Part shown: positions 17,047 through 25,841 of the stretch, piece after piece
How positions within the stretch are numbered: the stretch's first letter is position 1
Layout of the letters: every line of letters starts with the position of its first letter
Assembly (NCBI GenBank): GCA_046347945.1
Contig: JAXMFB010000005.1
Location: forward strand, 62,001-126,000
Direction: 5' to 3'
Source of the DNA: Zeimonas sp046347945
GTDB lineage: Bacteria > Pseudomonadota > Gammaproteobacteria > Burkholderiales > Burkholderiaceae_E
DNA: 64,000 bases
The notes under the pieces: model-generated
Told to the model about the DNA's origin: nothing
What the model saw: the letters and a program-made list of their open reading frames with translations, nothing else
The model's database searches: none
Program-made: the position numbers and the translations under genes

Positions 17047-17979
17047 TCAGCCGCGGCCACGCTCGAGGTTGCGCACCAGCACCAGCGCCTCGCCGTCGAC
17101 CAGCAACGCCCCGGTGACGTCGCGCACCGTGCTGCGAAGATTCACCAGCTGCTCGAGCGGCCGCACGCGCACGACCTCGACCGTCGCCTGCAGCGCCTGG
17201 CCGGGATGCGCCGGCCTCAGGAAGCGCAGCGACTGCTTCATCCAGCCGGTGCCCCGGCCGGGGAGTTTCGTACCGAGCAGGTCGGAGAACATGCCCGCGA
17301 GCAACGGGCCCGGTACGATGCGACCGGGCAGCCCCGCGCGTCGCGCCGCTGCCGTCTCGACGACCAGCGGATTGGCGTCGCCGCAGAGGTCGGCGTACTC
17401 GTCGAGCTCGCCGGCTTCGAACCTGCGCGTCGCTTTCGCGCGCTGGCCGGGCTCGATGCCGAACAGCGACGCTTGCGCGGCCGGCCGCGAACCGGCCGGC
17501 TCTGCCTGATCGACCGACGGCCGCTCGACGAGCGGAACCGTGTCCGGTCCCGTGCCCAGCGGCAGCGTGTCGGGATCGTCGTCGCCCGCCGCCGGCCCAC
17601 CGACACCAGCCAGGCCATGGGCCGCGCGCATCACGACGCTCTCGCCGATTGCCGTGTCGGCCGGCCGACCGTCGCGCTCGACCACGATGCCGACGTCGAA
17701 GGCGTGCGGCGCCAGGCGCGCGCCCACGCGCACGGTCACCGGGTCGCCCGCGTACGTGGGTGCCGGGAACATCAGCGTCTGCGCGACCGGCAGCCAGGGC
17801 ACGGCGAGCCGGCGTGTGAGCCCGCCGCAGACCAGCCCGTACAGGAACATGCCGTGCGCCACCGTCGCACCGAAATGCGTGCCGCGCGCGAATTCGGGGT
17901 CGCAGTGGATCGGGTTGTCGTCGCGCGACAGCGCCGCGAAGCGGTCGAAGTCGCGCTGGGTCACCACGCGCTGCGTCAC
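17047..17979 (-). CDS. MaoC-like double-hotdog (R)-hydratase/dehydratase
   Basis: 310 residues. Two hotdog domains: the N-terminal one carries the hydratase-2 signature (DDNPIHCDPEFA followed by GATVAHGMFLYG, Asp/His dyad), and the C-terminal one has the related GDANPLVVETAAA and GRIVPGPLLAGMFSDLLG stretches without the His. One active and one structural domain is the usual pattern of such fused enzymes. It would hydrate a trans-2-enoyl-CoA. The GTG start at 17979 overlaps the ligase stop (GTGA), so it is the last gene of the liv-CoA operon. About 40 variable residues link the domains. Confidence 0.87.
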   Translation of the reverse strand: MTQRVVTQRDFDRFAALSRDDNPIHCDPEFARGTHFGATVAHGMFLYGLVCGGLTRRLAVPWLPVAQTLMFPAPTYAGDPVTVRVGARLAPHAFDVGIVVERDGRPADTAIGESVVMRAAHGLAGVGGPAAGDDDPDTLPLGTGPDTVPLVERPSVDQAEPAGSRPAAQASLFGIEPGQRAKATRRFEAGELDEYADLCGDANPLVVETAAARRAGLPGRIVPGPLLAGMFSDLLGTKLPGRGTGWMKQSLRFLRPAHPGQALQATVEVVRVRPLEQLVNLRSTVRDVTGALLVDGEALVLVRNLERGRG

Positions 17980-19556
17980 GTCGCGGCTCCGTAGCGTTGC
18001 CGCAGCGCCGGCTTCTCGACCTTGCCCGCCGGAGTGCGCGGCAGCGCGTCGACGAAGCGCACGTGCCGCGGCACCTTGTAGCCCGCGAGCCGTTCGCGGC
18101 ACCAGGCCCGCACCGATGCCTCGTCGAGCCAGGCGCCGGGCTCGAGCACGATGACGGCGAGCCCCACCTCGACCCACTTCGGGTCGGGCACGCCGATCAC
18201 CGCCGCCTCGGCCACGCCCGGCATCCGGTACAGCAGGTTCTCGATCTCCGCCGGATAGACGTTCTCGCCGCCCGAGATGAACATGTCCTTCAGGCGATCG
18301 ACGATCCAGTAGTCGCCGTCGTCGTCGAAGTACGCGACGTCGCCGGTGTGCAGCCAGCCGTCGCGGATCGCCGACTGCGTCGCCTCGGCGTTGTTCCAGT
18401 AACCCGGCGTGACCCCGGGGCCCTTGATCAGGAGTTCCCCGCGCTCGTTCGCCGCGCGGTCGCGGCCCTGCGCGTCGACCACGCGCGTGAGCATCGTGCC
18501 CACCGGCTTGCCGACGCTGCCCGGCTTGGTGCGCGCGGTCGCCTCGTCGGGAATGAACACGGTGGGGCCGGTCTCGGTCATCCCGAAGCCGAAGCAGATC
18601 GTCACGCCCTTCTTCGCCCAGGCCTCGAGCAACGCCAGCGGCATCGGCGAGCCGCCGGCCGACCAGTGGCGCATCCTCGCGAAGCGCGTGTCGCCGAAGC
18701 GCGGGTGCTGTGCGATGAACAGGTAGACCGCGGGCACGCCGAGGAACTGCGTGATCTGCGTTTCGAGCCAGCGCAGCGCCTCGCCCGCGTCGAACTGGCG
18801 CATCACCACCACCGTGCCCCCGGCGAACAGGATCGGATTGGCGTACAGGTTCAGCCCGCCGGTGTGGAAGAACGGCAGCGCGGCGAGCAGCACGTCGTCG
18901 CCCGAGAGCTTCGTCGCGAGCATCGCGTGCACCGCGTTGAAGAACGCCATGCCGTAGGTCTGGATCACGCCCTTGGGCTTGCCGGTGGTGCCCGAGGTAT
19001 AGAGCAGGTACCAGGCCTCGCCCATCGGCCGGCACGGCATCTCGACGACGCGCCCGCTCGAGGCCTCGAGCGCCGACTCGTAGTCGGGCCAGTCGGACAG
19101 CTCGCGACGTCGCCCGGCCGGCGTGCCGGGGGCCGGACGCGCCTCCTGCCTGGCCTGCGCCCCGCGCACGACGAGGCCGGGCAGCGTGGCGCGACCCGCG
19201 AGCGCCGCTGCGGCCACCGCGAGGAACTCATCGCCGCAGACGAAGGCCGACGGCTGCGCGTCGTCGACGATCGGCACAAGCTCGGTCGCCGGCAGCCGCC
19301 AGTTCAGGCACACCATGACCACGCCGGCTTTCGCGCAGCCGTAGAGCATCTCGAGGTAATCGGTCGAATTGCCCGCGAGCACGGCCACCCGCGCGCCGGG
19401 GGCGAGCCGCCAGCGTGCCGCGAGCAGCTCGGCGAACCGGCTCGCTCGCTCGTCGACCTGCCGGTAGCTGCGCGCCTCGCCGGTGGCGCTGTCGACCAGC
19501 GCCGGCTTGTCCGGATGATGCAGCGCCTGCTTGTGCAACCAGTCGACGACGTACAT
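17976..19556 (-). CDS. Acyl-CoA synthetase (AMP-forming)
   Basis: 526 residues. ANL-superfamily enzyme that activates a carboxylic acid via an acyl-adenylate. The P-loop-like motif YLLYTSGTTGKPKG is near residue 180, the FGMTETGP motif near 310, the TGD motif (GWLHTGDVAYFDDDG) near 390, and the C-terminal catalytic lysine lies in TPAGKVEKP. It resembles the long/medium-chain and CaiC-like group; the substrate cannot be read from sequence. The ATG at 19556 is 41 bases after the enoyl-CoA hydratase stop, and its stop overlaps the hydratase-2 start. It would activate whatever the adjacent Liv transporter imports. Confidence 0.92.
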   Translation of the reverse strand: MYVVDWLHKQALHHPDKPALVDSATGEARSYRQVDERASRFAELLAARWRLAPGARVAVLAGNSTDYLEMLYGCAKAGVVMVCLNWRLPATELVPIVDDAQPSAFVCGDEFLAVAAAALAGRATLPGLVVRGAQARQEARPAPGTPAGRRRELSDWPDYESALEASSGRVVEMPCRPMGEAWYLLYTSGTTGKPKGVIQTYGMAFFNAVHAMLATKLSGDDVLLAALPFFHTGGLNLYANPILFAGGTVVVMRQFDAGEALRWLETQITQFLGVPAVYLFIAQHPRFGDTRFARMRHWSAGGSPMPLALLEAWAKKGVTICFGFGMTETGPTVFIPDEATARTKPGSVGKPVGTMLTRVVDAQGRDRAANERGELLIKGPGVTPGYWNNAEATQSAIRDGWLHTGDVAYFDDDGDYWIVDRLKDMFISGGENVYPAEIENLLYRMPGVAEAAVIGVPDPKWVEVGLAVIVLEPGAWLDEASVRAWCRERLAGYKVPRHVRFVDALPRTPAGKVEKPALRQRYGAAT

Positions 19557-19597
19557 GGCTCGCTCGCTGACCGATCGGGGGCCGTCCGCGCCGCGCC

Positions 19598-20407
19598 TCA
19601 GGCGCGTGGCGCCCGATCCTCGTCGGGGTAGCCGGTGAAGGTGCGCAGGAACCGCGCGACGCCTTCGCGCGCGTCGGCACCGCCGATCGCCGCGACGAAC
19701 TGCCGCTCGGCCTCGAGCGCGCGCTCGACCGCGGCGAGGTCGCCGGCGAGCAGGCGCTTGCCTTCGCGCATCGTGGCGGGCGGCGCCGCAGCGATGCGCT
19801 GCGCCGCATCGCGCGCGGCGACCGCGACCTGCTCGCGCGGCGCGAGTTGCGTCACGATGCCCCAGGCGTGCGCCTCGGCGGCGGGCAGCGTGCGGTTCAG
19901 CAGCACGCAGGCCGCCGCGCGCCGGCGGCCGACCAGCGCCGGCAGCAGCGCTGTCCAGCCGCCATCGGGCGTGGAGCCGGCGCTCGCGTAGTGCGCCTTG
20001 AACGCCGCGTCGTCGGCCGCGACGACGACGTCGCTCGCGAGCACGAGGCCGATCGAGCCGCCGGTGACCAGGCCGTGCACGGCGGCGACCACCGGCTGCG
20101 GCAACTTCAGCAGCGACAGGATCGACTGGTTGAGCAGCCCGACCAGCTCGGCCGAATAGGTCTCGAGCGCGCGCCCCTGCATCTCGATCGCGAAGCGCCG
20201 CATGTCCCCGCCGATCGAGAACGCCTCGCCGTCGGCGGCGAGGATCACCGCCCGCGTCTCGGCGCGCCGCGCCGTCTCCTCGAGCGCCACGCACAGGTCG
20301 AGCAGCAGGTCGGGCACCAGCGCGTTGTGCATCGCCGGCCGCGCCAGCGTCAGCATCGCCACGGCGCCCGCGTGCGAGACCCGCACCAGCGGCCGGCGCG
20401 CGTTCAC
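19598..20407 (-). CDS. Enoyl-CoA hydratase/isomerase (crotonase family)
   Basis: 269 residues. The oxyanion-hole motif GEAFSIGGDMRRF near residue 65 and the second motif VHGLVTGGSIGLVLASDVVVA near 115 mark the crotonase fold. The Glu usually found at the active site of true hydratases (in the GGG.E region) is not obvious: the segment reads GGSIGLVLASD, so isomerase or another CoA chemistry is possible. The GTG start at 20407 overlaps the livM stop (GTGA). It works with the ligase and double-hotdog hydratase in degrading the imported acid. Confidence 0.87.
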   Translation of the reverse strand: MNARRPLVRVSHAGAVAMLTLARPAMHNALVPDLLLDLCVALEETARRAETRAVILAADGEAFSIGGDMRRFAIEMQGRALETYSAELVGLLNQSILSLLKLPQPVVAAVHGLVTGGSIGLVLASDVVVAADDAAFKAHYASAGSTPDGGWTALLPALVGRRRAAACVLLNRTLPAAEAHAWGIVTQLAPREQVAVAARDAAQRIAAAPPATMREGKRLLAGDLAAVERALEAERQFVAAIGGADAREGVARFLRTFTGYPDEDRAPRA

Positions 20408-21480
20408 GCCAGTCTCCGCGCGAGCGCGCGTGCCCGCAGCCTGCCGACCACGCCGGCGGGGAAGTAGTACACCGACAGCACGAACAGCACGCCGAGCCAC
20501 AGCAGCCAGCGATCGGGAGAGAAGAGCGCCGCCAGCAGCGGCACCGACTCGAACCCGCCGGAGATCCAGCCCATCAGGTCCTGCAGGTAGCTCTGCGCGA
20601 ACACGAACAGCGCGCTGCCGATCACCGCGCCGTACATCGTGCCCATGCCGCCGATCACCACGATCAGCAGCGTGTCGAGCATGATCTCGAACGACAGCGT
20701 GGTGTCGGGCCCGTTGTAGCGCAGCCAGATCGCCAGCAGCGCGCCGGCCAGGGTCGCGAACATCGCCGCGAGCACCGTCGAGAGCGTACGGAACACGACC
20801 GTGCGGTAGCCGAGCGCCTCGGCGCGGAAGTCGTTCTCGCGGATCGCCTGCAGCACGCGGCCGAACGGCGAGTTGACGATCCGCAGCAGCACCAGGAACA
20901 GTGCCAGCACGACGAAGAACAGCAGGTAGTACGACAGGAAGCGGCCGTCGATCGACACGCCCAGCACCGTGTCCTCGAACAGCTCGAACGAGGGCTGCAG
21001 CACCTCGGGCACCTTGAAGGTCAGGCCGTCCTCGCCCCCGGTGAATTCCGACAGTTGAGAGGCCAGCGTCTGGAACGCTGCCGCCACCGCGAGCGTGATC
21101 ATCGCGAAGAAGATCGCCTTCACGCGCAGGCTGAACAGGCCGATCACCAGCGCGAGCAGTGCCGACAACAGCAGCGCGCAGGCGACGCCGAGCGCCACCG
21201 CGTCCCAGCCCGGCCCCATCCGCGTGCTGGCGATCGCGACGCCGTAGGCGCCGATGCCGAAGAACATCGTGTGCGCGAACGACACGATGCCGGTGTAGCC
21301 GAGCAGCAGGTCGTAGCTGGCCACGAGCAGGACGAAGACCAGGATCTTCGCGGCGACCGCGAGCGAGCGGGCGCCGGGGAACAGGAACGGCGCCAGCGCG
21401 AGCGCGAGCACGATCGCCAGCAGGATCGCGGCGACCAGGCGGCTGCGCGGATAGTCCGCCGACAGCAGGCTGCGGATCAT
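20404..21480 (-). CDS. livM: Liv-type ABC transporter permease LivM
   Basis: 358 residues. One of the two permeases of a branched-chain-amino-acid-type importer. About eight to nine hydrophobic helices; family stretches include LVLFVLLVASYDLLLGYTG-like and GYTGIVSFAHTMFFGIGAY, plus RTLSTVLAAMFATLAGALLA. The ATG at 21480 overlaps the livH stop, and its own stop overlaps the hydratase GTG. In operons with acyl-CoA ligases this transporter class often carries aromatic or other organic acids rather than amino acids. Confidence 0.93.
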   Translation of the reverse strand: MIRSLLSADYPRSRLVAAILLAIVLALALAPFLFPGARSLAVAAKILVFVLLVASYDLLLGYTGIVSFAHTMFFGIGAYGVAIASTRMGPGWDAVALGVACALLLSALLALVIGLFSLRVKAIFFAMITLAVAAAFQTLASQLSEFTGGEDGLTFKVPEVLQPSFELFEDTVLGVSIDGRFLSYYLLFFVVLALFLVLLRIVNSPFGRVLQAIRENDFRAEALGYRTVVFRTLSTVLAAMFATLAGALLAIWLRYNGPDTTLSFEIMLDTLLIVVIGGMGTMYGAVIGSALFVFAQSYLQDLMGWISGGFESVPLLAALFSPDRWLLWLGVLFVLSVYYFPAGVVGRLRARALARRLA

Positions 21481-22502
21481 CGCTTCGCCACCGGATACAG
21501 GCCCTGCGGGCGCCACAGCAGGATCGCCACCATCAGCAGGATGTTCGAGAACAGCGCCACCTTCGGCGCGAGAAACCCCGTGTAGTTGGCCATCAGCCCG
21601 ACCAGCAGCGCACCGACGAAGCATCCGCCGGCCGAGCCGAGCCCGCCGATGATGATGACGATGAAGATCAGGATGTTGACCTGCGCGCCCATCTGCGGAA
21701 CGACGTTCTGCTGGTACAGCCCCCACATCACGCCGCCCAGCCCGGCGAGCGCGGAGCCGGCGACGAACACGCCGACGAAGAGGCGCCGGATCCGGTAGCC
21801 GAGGCTCTCGACCATCTCGCGATCCTGCACGCCGGCGCGGATCAGCAGGCCGATCTTGGTGCGGTTGAGCACGAACAGCATCGCGAGGAACACCGCCAGG
21901 CCGACGAAGACCGCGACCACGCGATAGCGCTCGATCGCCGCGTCGCCGACGAGATACGCGCCGCGCAGCCCCTCGGGAAGCGGCAGCGGGATCTGCTCGG
22001 GGCCCCAGATCACCTTGATCAGCTCCTCGCCGATGATCATCCCGCCCATCGTGATCAGGATCTGCTTCAGGTGCTGGCCGTACACGGGGCGCACGATCAG
22101 GCGCTCGAACACGTAGCCGATCGCGCCGGCGACCGCCATCGCCACCAGCATCGCCGCGCCGACCGCGACCAGGTTGGCGGCCATCGACGGCGAGCCGGTC
22201 AGGCCGCTCATCGGCGCGAGCACCGACACCGCGACGAAGGCACCCAGCGCGATGAAGACGCCGTGGCCGAAGTTCAGCACGTCCATCAGGCCGAAGACCA
22301 GCGTCAGGCCCGACGCGATGATGAAGATGATCATGCCCATCGCGAGCCCGGCGACGGTCAGCGTCGCCCAGCTCGGCAGGTTGCCGACCAGCGGCAGCGC
22401 GGCGAGCGCCAGCAGCGGCACCAGCAGCAGCGGCAGGCGCCCGGCCAGGGCGCCCGGGGCCCTGGGCGATGCGCCGCTCGATGCGCTCGTTGGTGCGCTC
22501 AT
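21477..22502 (-). CDS. livH: Liv-type ABC transporter permease LivH
   Basis: 341 residues. Companion permease with the signature GLTLVFGLMDVLNFGHGVF near residue 65 and IIIGGLGSAGGCFVGALLVG near 285. It has a low-complexity Ser/Ala/Pro N-terminus of about 20 residues before the first helix. The ATG at 22502 overlaps the livF stop by four bases and the stop overlaps the livM start, so translation of the whole set is likely coupled. Confidence 0.93.
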   Translation of the reverse strand: MSAPTSASSGASPRAPGALAGRLPLLLVPLLALAALPLVGNLPSWATLTVAGLAMGMIIFIIASGLTLVFGLMDVLNFGHGVFIALGAFVAVSVLAPMSGLTGSPSMAANLVAVGAAMLVAMAVAGAIGYVFERLIVRPVYGQHLKQILITMGGMIIGEELIKVIWGPEQIPLPLPEGLRGAYLVGDAAIERYRVVAVFVGLAVFLAMLFVLNRTKIGLLIRAGVQDREMVESLGYRIRRLFVGVFVAGSALAGLGGVMWGLYQQNVVPQMGAQVNILIFIVIIIGGLGSAGGCFVGALLVGLMANYTGFLAPKVALFSNILLMVAILLWRPQGLYPVAKR

Positions 22503-23245
22503 TGGTGCGCGCCCAGCGACAGGCCGAGCAGCCGCCCCTGCAGCGCCTCGTCTTCGGCCAGCTCGGCCATCGACCCGCGATGGACGACGCGCCCGTCGTC
22601 CATCACCGCGACCGTATCGCCGAGCTGTCGCGCGAACGCGAAGTTCTGCTCGACCAGCAGGATCGTCGCGCCGGCGGCCTTCAGCTGCACGAACGCCGAC
22701 AGCATGTTGCGGATGATCGACGGCGCGAGCCCCTTGCTCGGCTCGTCGACGAGGATCAGCTTGCGCGGCTCGACGATCGCGCGCGACACCGCGAGCATCT
22801 GCTTCTGGCCGCCCGACAGCAGTCCCGCCGGGTGGTCCCAGAATTTCTTCATCGCAGGAAACAGCTCGAAGATCCAGCGCAGCCGTTCGGCGTCGATCGC
22901 GTCCGCGTCGCGCGCGCCGCGCGCCGCGAGGACCATGTTCTCGCGCACCGTCAGGTCGGCGAAGACGCCCATGTTCTCGGGCACGTAGGCGATGCCCGCC
23001 TGCGAGATCTCGGGCGTCGCGCGCTTCGTGATGTCCTGCCCGTCGAAGCGCACCTGCCCGGCCGAGGCCTTCCACAGGCCCATGATCGTGCGCAGCGTCG
23101 TGGTTTTTCCGGCGCCGTTGCGGCCGAGCAGCAGCGTCGTCTGCCCCGCCGGCACCACGAGGTCGACGCCGTGCAGGATGTGATACGCGCCGATGTGCGT
23201 GTGCACGCCGGTGAGCGTGAGCAGCGGTGCGCCGCGCTCGCTCAT
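22499..23245 (-). CDS. livF: Liv-type ABC transporter ATPase LivF
   Basis: 248 residues. Walker A GRNGAGKTT, signature LLSGGQKQML, Walker B LILVDEPSKGLAP and the switch His replaced by the LivF-typical Gln (LLVEQNF). This is the smaller of the two ATPases. ATGA overlaps on both sides connect it to livG and livH. Confidence 0.94.
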   Translation of the reverse strand: MSERGAPLLTLTGVHTHIGAYHILHGVDLVVPAGQTTLLLGRNGAGKTTTLRTIMGLWKASAGQVRFDGQDITKRATPEISQAGIAYVPENMGVFADLTVRENMVLAARGARDADAIDAERLRWIFELFPAMKKFWDHPAGLLSGGQKQMLAVSRAIVEPRKLILVDEPSKGLAPSIIRNMLSAFVQLKAAGATILLVEQNFAFARQLGDTVAVMDDGRVVHRGSMAELAEDEALQGRLLGLSLGAHQ

Positions 23246-24018
23246 GCCGGCTCCTGCGCTTCGTCGTCGGCCGACAGGCCGAGGTAGGCCTGCTGCACTA
23301 CCGGCGAGGCGATCACTTCGGCCGGCGGGCCGTCGGCCGTCAGCTTCCCGTTGTGCAGCACGATGATGCGGTCCGACAGCTCGCGCACCACGTCCATCTT
23401 GTGCTCGACCAGCAGGATCGTCTTCGTCGTGTCGCGCCTGATCTCGCGGATCAGGTCCAGGATGACCGGCACCTCGTCCACGCTCATGCCCGCCGTGGGC
23501 TCGTCGAACATGAACACCGTCGGCTCGAGCGCCAGCAGGATGCCGACCTCGAGCTTGCGCTGGTCGCCGTGCGGCAGGCTGCTCGCCGCCGCGTCGCGAC
23601 GCGCGCCGAGCGCGATGCGCTCGAGGATCGCCTCGGCCTCGGTGAGCAGCGCGCGGTGGCTCGACCAGATCGACCACAGGTTCAACCCCATCCCGCGCCG
23701 CGCCTGGATCGCCAGCCGCACGTTCTCGAGCACGCTCAGGTTCGGGAACAGGTTGGTGAGCTGGAACGCGCGACCCAGGCCGCGCCGGGTGCGCTCGGGC
23801 GCCGGCAGCGACGTGATCTCGTCGCCGCCGACGAATACCCGGCCGGCGCTCGCTTTCAACTGCCCGGAGATCAGGTTGAAGTAGGTGGTCTTGCCCGCCC
23901 CGTTCGGCCCGACGATCGCGGTCAGCGTACCGGGATGGAACGCGCACGAGACCGAGTCGACGGCCACGTGGCCGCCGAACCGGATCGTCAGCTCGCGCGT
24001 TTCGAGCGAAGGGGCCAT
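23242..24018 (-). CDS. livG: Liv-type ABC transporter ATPase LivG
   Basis: 258 residues. Walker A GPNGAGKTTYFN, a Q-loop-like segment AFQLTNLFPNLSVLENV, Walker B VFMFDEPTAGMS and H-loop LLVEHKMDVV. The classical LSGGQ signature is replaced by SSLPHGDQRKLEVG, as is usual in LivG proteins. It starts ten bases after the livK stop, and its stop overlaps the livF start. Confidence 0.94.
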   Translation of the reverse strand: MAPSLETRELTIRFGGHVAVDSVSCAFHPGTLTAIVGPNGAGKTTYFNLISGQLKASAGRVFVGGDEITSLPAPERTRRGLGRAFQLTNLFPNLSVLENVRLAIQARRGMGLNLWSIWSSHRALLTEAEAILERIALGARRDAAASSLPHGDQRKLEVGILLALEPTVFMFDEPTAGMSVDEVPVILDLIREIRRDTTKTILLVEHKMDVVRELSDRIIVLHNGKLTADGPPAEVIASPVVQQAYLGLSADDEAQEPA

Positions 24019-24028
24019 CGGGCGTCGA

Positions 24029-25228
24029 TCAGCGCTTGTTGCGGATCGGGACCTGCATCTCTTCCGGCTTGATCTCGCGCACGAGTTCGGGCACCGCCCA
24101 GGTGAACGCGGGATCGTTCTTGATGCGGAAGTGATACATCGACTGCATCGCCTGGTGGTCTTCCTTGCGGAAGGTCATCTTGCCCTTCGGCGTGTCGAAG
24201 CTCATCCCTTCCATCGTCCTGATCAGCGCCTCGGTCTTCGTGTCGCCGCCGGTCTTCTTCAGCGCCTCGACCACCGCCATCGCCGCCGCCATGCCACCGG
24301 CCGTGAAGAAGTCGGGCGGGCTCTTGAAGCGCTTGTAGTGCTCGGTGATCAGCCAGTTGTTGGCCGGGTTCTTCGGGATGCCGAAGTAGTAGTAGGTCGC
24401 GCCTTCCATGCCGGGGAAGGCCTTGTAGGCCGCCATCGCCGGCAGGATGTTGCCGCCGGTGGAGATCTCGATGCCGTAGCGCTTCGGGTCGAGGTCGGCG
24501 ATCTTGAACGGGTTGCCCGCGCCGGCCCAGATGATGAAGATGACCTTGCGGCCCGGCTTGTCCTTCAGCGCGTCGAACAGGCGTTGCGCGCCGGCGGTGA
24601 AGTCGGTGGTGTTGGTGGGCAGGTATTCCTCGTGGACGATCTTCGCCTTCTTCAGCGCGTCCTTGAAGGCCTTCACGCCGTCGCGTCCGAAGGCATAGTC
24701 CTGCGCCAGCGTCGCGATCGACACGCCCTCCTTGTCGAGCGCCACCGCGTTCGAGATCGCGTCCTGCGACGAGTTGCGGCCGGTGCGGAAGACGTAGCGG
24801 TTCCACTTGTCGCCGGTGATCGAGTCGGCGACCGCCGGCTCGACCAGCAGGATCTTCCTGTACTCCTCGGCCACCGGCAGCAGCGCGAGCGCCACGCCCG
24901 ACGAGGTCGGGCCGATCGCGAGGTCGACCTTGTCGTCGGCATACGCGGCCTGCAGCAGCGCCTTGCCCACGTCGGGCTTGCCCTGGTCGTCTTTCTCGAT
25001 CAGCACGATCTTGCGGCCGTTGACCATCATCGTGCCGCCGGTTGCGTAGTCGAATCCCAGCATCAACCCGGTCTGCGTCTGCGCGCCGTAGGCCTGGAGC
25101 GCGCCGGTCTTCGAATAGACGTGGGCGATCCTGATGTCCTTCGCGACCGCGGTGCCGGCCAGCATCGCGCCTGCGACGAGCGGCAGCGCGTAGCGGCCGG
25201 CACGCTTCAGAAGCGGGAAAAGCTGCAT
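24029..25228 (-). CDS. livK: Liv-type periplasmic substrate-binding protein
   Basis: 399 residues. A signal peptide (cleavage near AVA-KDI) is followed by a Leu/Ile/Val-binding-protein fold: IRIAHVYSKTGALQAYG at the start of the mature domain and IGPTSSGVALALLPVAEEY in the ligand-loop region. A DDQGKPDVGKALLQ segment is also family typical. The GAGGAGAG ribosome site lies 12 bases upstream of the ATG. It is the first gene of the eight-gene operon and should set transporter specificity. The presence of acyl-CoA genes argues for an organic (possibly aromatic) acid ligand. Confidence 0.93.
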   Translation of the reverse strand: MQLFPLLKRAGRYALPLVAGAMLAGTAVAKDIRIAHVYSKTGALQAYGAQTQTGLMLGFDYATGGTMMVNGRKIVLIEKDDQGKPDVGKALLQAAYADDKVDLAIGPTSSGVALALLPVAEEYRKILLVEPAVADSITGDKWNRYVFRTGRNSSQDAISNAVALDKEGVSIATLAQDYAFGRDGVKAFKDALKKAKIVHEEYLPTNTTDFTAGAQRLFDALKDKPGRKVIFIIWAGAGNPFKIADLDPKRYGIEISTGGNILPAMAAYKAFPGMEGATYYYFGIPKNPANNWLITEHYKRFKSPPDFFTAGGMAAAMAVVEALKKTGGDTKTEALIRTMEGMSFDTPKGKMTFRKEDHQAMQSMYHFRIKNDPAFTWAVPELVREIKPEEMQVPIRNKR

Positions 25229-25288
25229 GGAGTCTCTCCTCGTGGGGGTTCGGGCCCGGTCCGGAAGCCGGGGTCTGGGTGTAGGCGC

Positions 25289-25304
25289 TGCAAGCCGCAT
25301 GCCA
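25289..25304 (-). promoter_or_regulatory. Sigma-54 (-24/-12) promoter of the liv-CoA operon
   Basis: Read on the minus strand the site is TGGCATGCGGCTTGCA. The sigma-54 consensus is TGGCACG-N4-TTGC(A/T); only one position differs, and the GG-to-GC spacing is exactly ten. It predicts transcription from about 25278, giving a leader of about 50 bases to the livK ATG. I see no competing sigma-70 box. Sigma-54 control requires an enhancer-binding protein; a suitable repeat lies upstream. Confidence 0.7.
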
Positions 25305-25390
25305 GGACCGGGTCGCCAGCGAAGGCCTTGATCGGCAAGGGAAAGCTGCTGGCGCGGGGCCGGCGCTTGAACGGAATCCATACACTCGGC

Positions 25391-25428
25391 CGTCGGTCGA
25401 TGTCCGTTTTAAGGACATTCCGCCGACG
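25391..25428. promoter_or_regulatory. Inverted repeat, candidate enhancer-binding (UAS) site
   Basis: The core is ATGTCC (25400-25405), a seven-base spacer GTTTTAA and GGACAT (25413-25418). Outer arms CGTCGG (25391-25396) and CCGACG (25423-25428) also pair. The centre is about 130 bp upstream of the predicted sigma-54 start, the distance at which activators such as NtrC-family proteins usually bind. As an RNA hairpin it lacks a T-run, so a terminator is less likely. Confidence 0.5.
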
Positions 25429-25520
25429 GGATCGGCTACGCTGACGGTTCGCCGGACACCCACGCGATCCACGCCTCGCGGGCCAGTCCGTCTGCGCCGT
25501 GAGCGCCGCGAGCATCCACT

Positions 25521-25751
25521 CTCGAGCCCGGCGATGCTGCGTACCGTGTCGGCTTGCAGCGCCGCCACATCGCGCTTCGTGGCCAGCACTTCGGCATGCA
25601 GGCTGCAACGCTCGTCGATCGAGCGATCGAGCAGGTCGCCGACCGCTCGGGCACGCTCGATGGGCACCCCGGCCGACACCAGGGCTTCCAGCAACGCCAG
25701 CGAAAACGAACCCATGCCTGGCAGCGGCTCGGCCGCGTCACCATCGACCAC
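25521..25751 (-). pseudogene. DUF1640-like coiled-coil protein fragment
   Basis: From a GTG at 25751 about 77 residues read as a recognisable protein: SLALLEALVSAGVPIERARAV, then DERCSLHAEVLATKRDVAAL, the helix and coiled-coil start typical of DUF1640 proteins. The C-terminal membrane helix expected for that family is absent: after RSIAGLE the frame becomes Arg-rich and simply stays open into the livK region. I read this as a 3'-truncated or frameshifted remnant. No ribosome site is evident. Confidence 0.5.
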
Positions 25752-25770
25752 ACCGCATCGACCGGGTCGC

Positions 25771-25794
25771 CGAGTGGCCGAGTGGCCGAGTGGC
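25771..25794. repeat. 8-bp tandem repeat, three copies
   Basis: The unit CGAGTGGC occurs three times in succession without change. It lies between the DUF1640-like remnant and the 3' end of the flavin-binding protein gene. The 25229-25841 stretch otherwise holds only the sigma-54 promoter, the inverted repeat and the remnant. Confidence 0.8.
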
Positions 25795-25841
25795 CGCCGA
25801 CCGGCTCGACGCGGCGAAGCGACCGGGAGCCCGGCCGCGCC

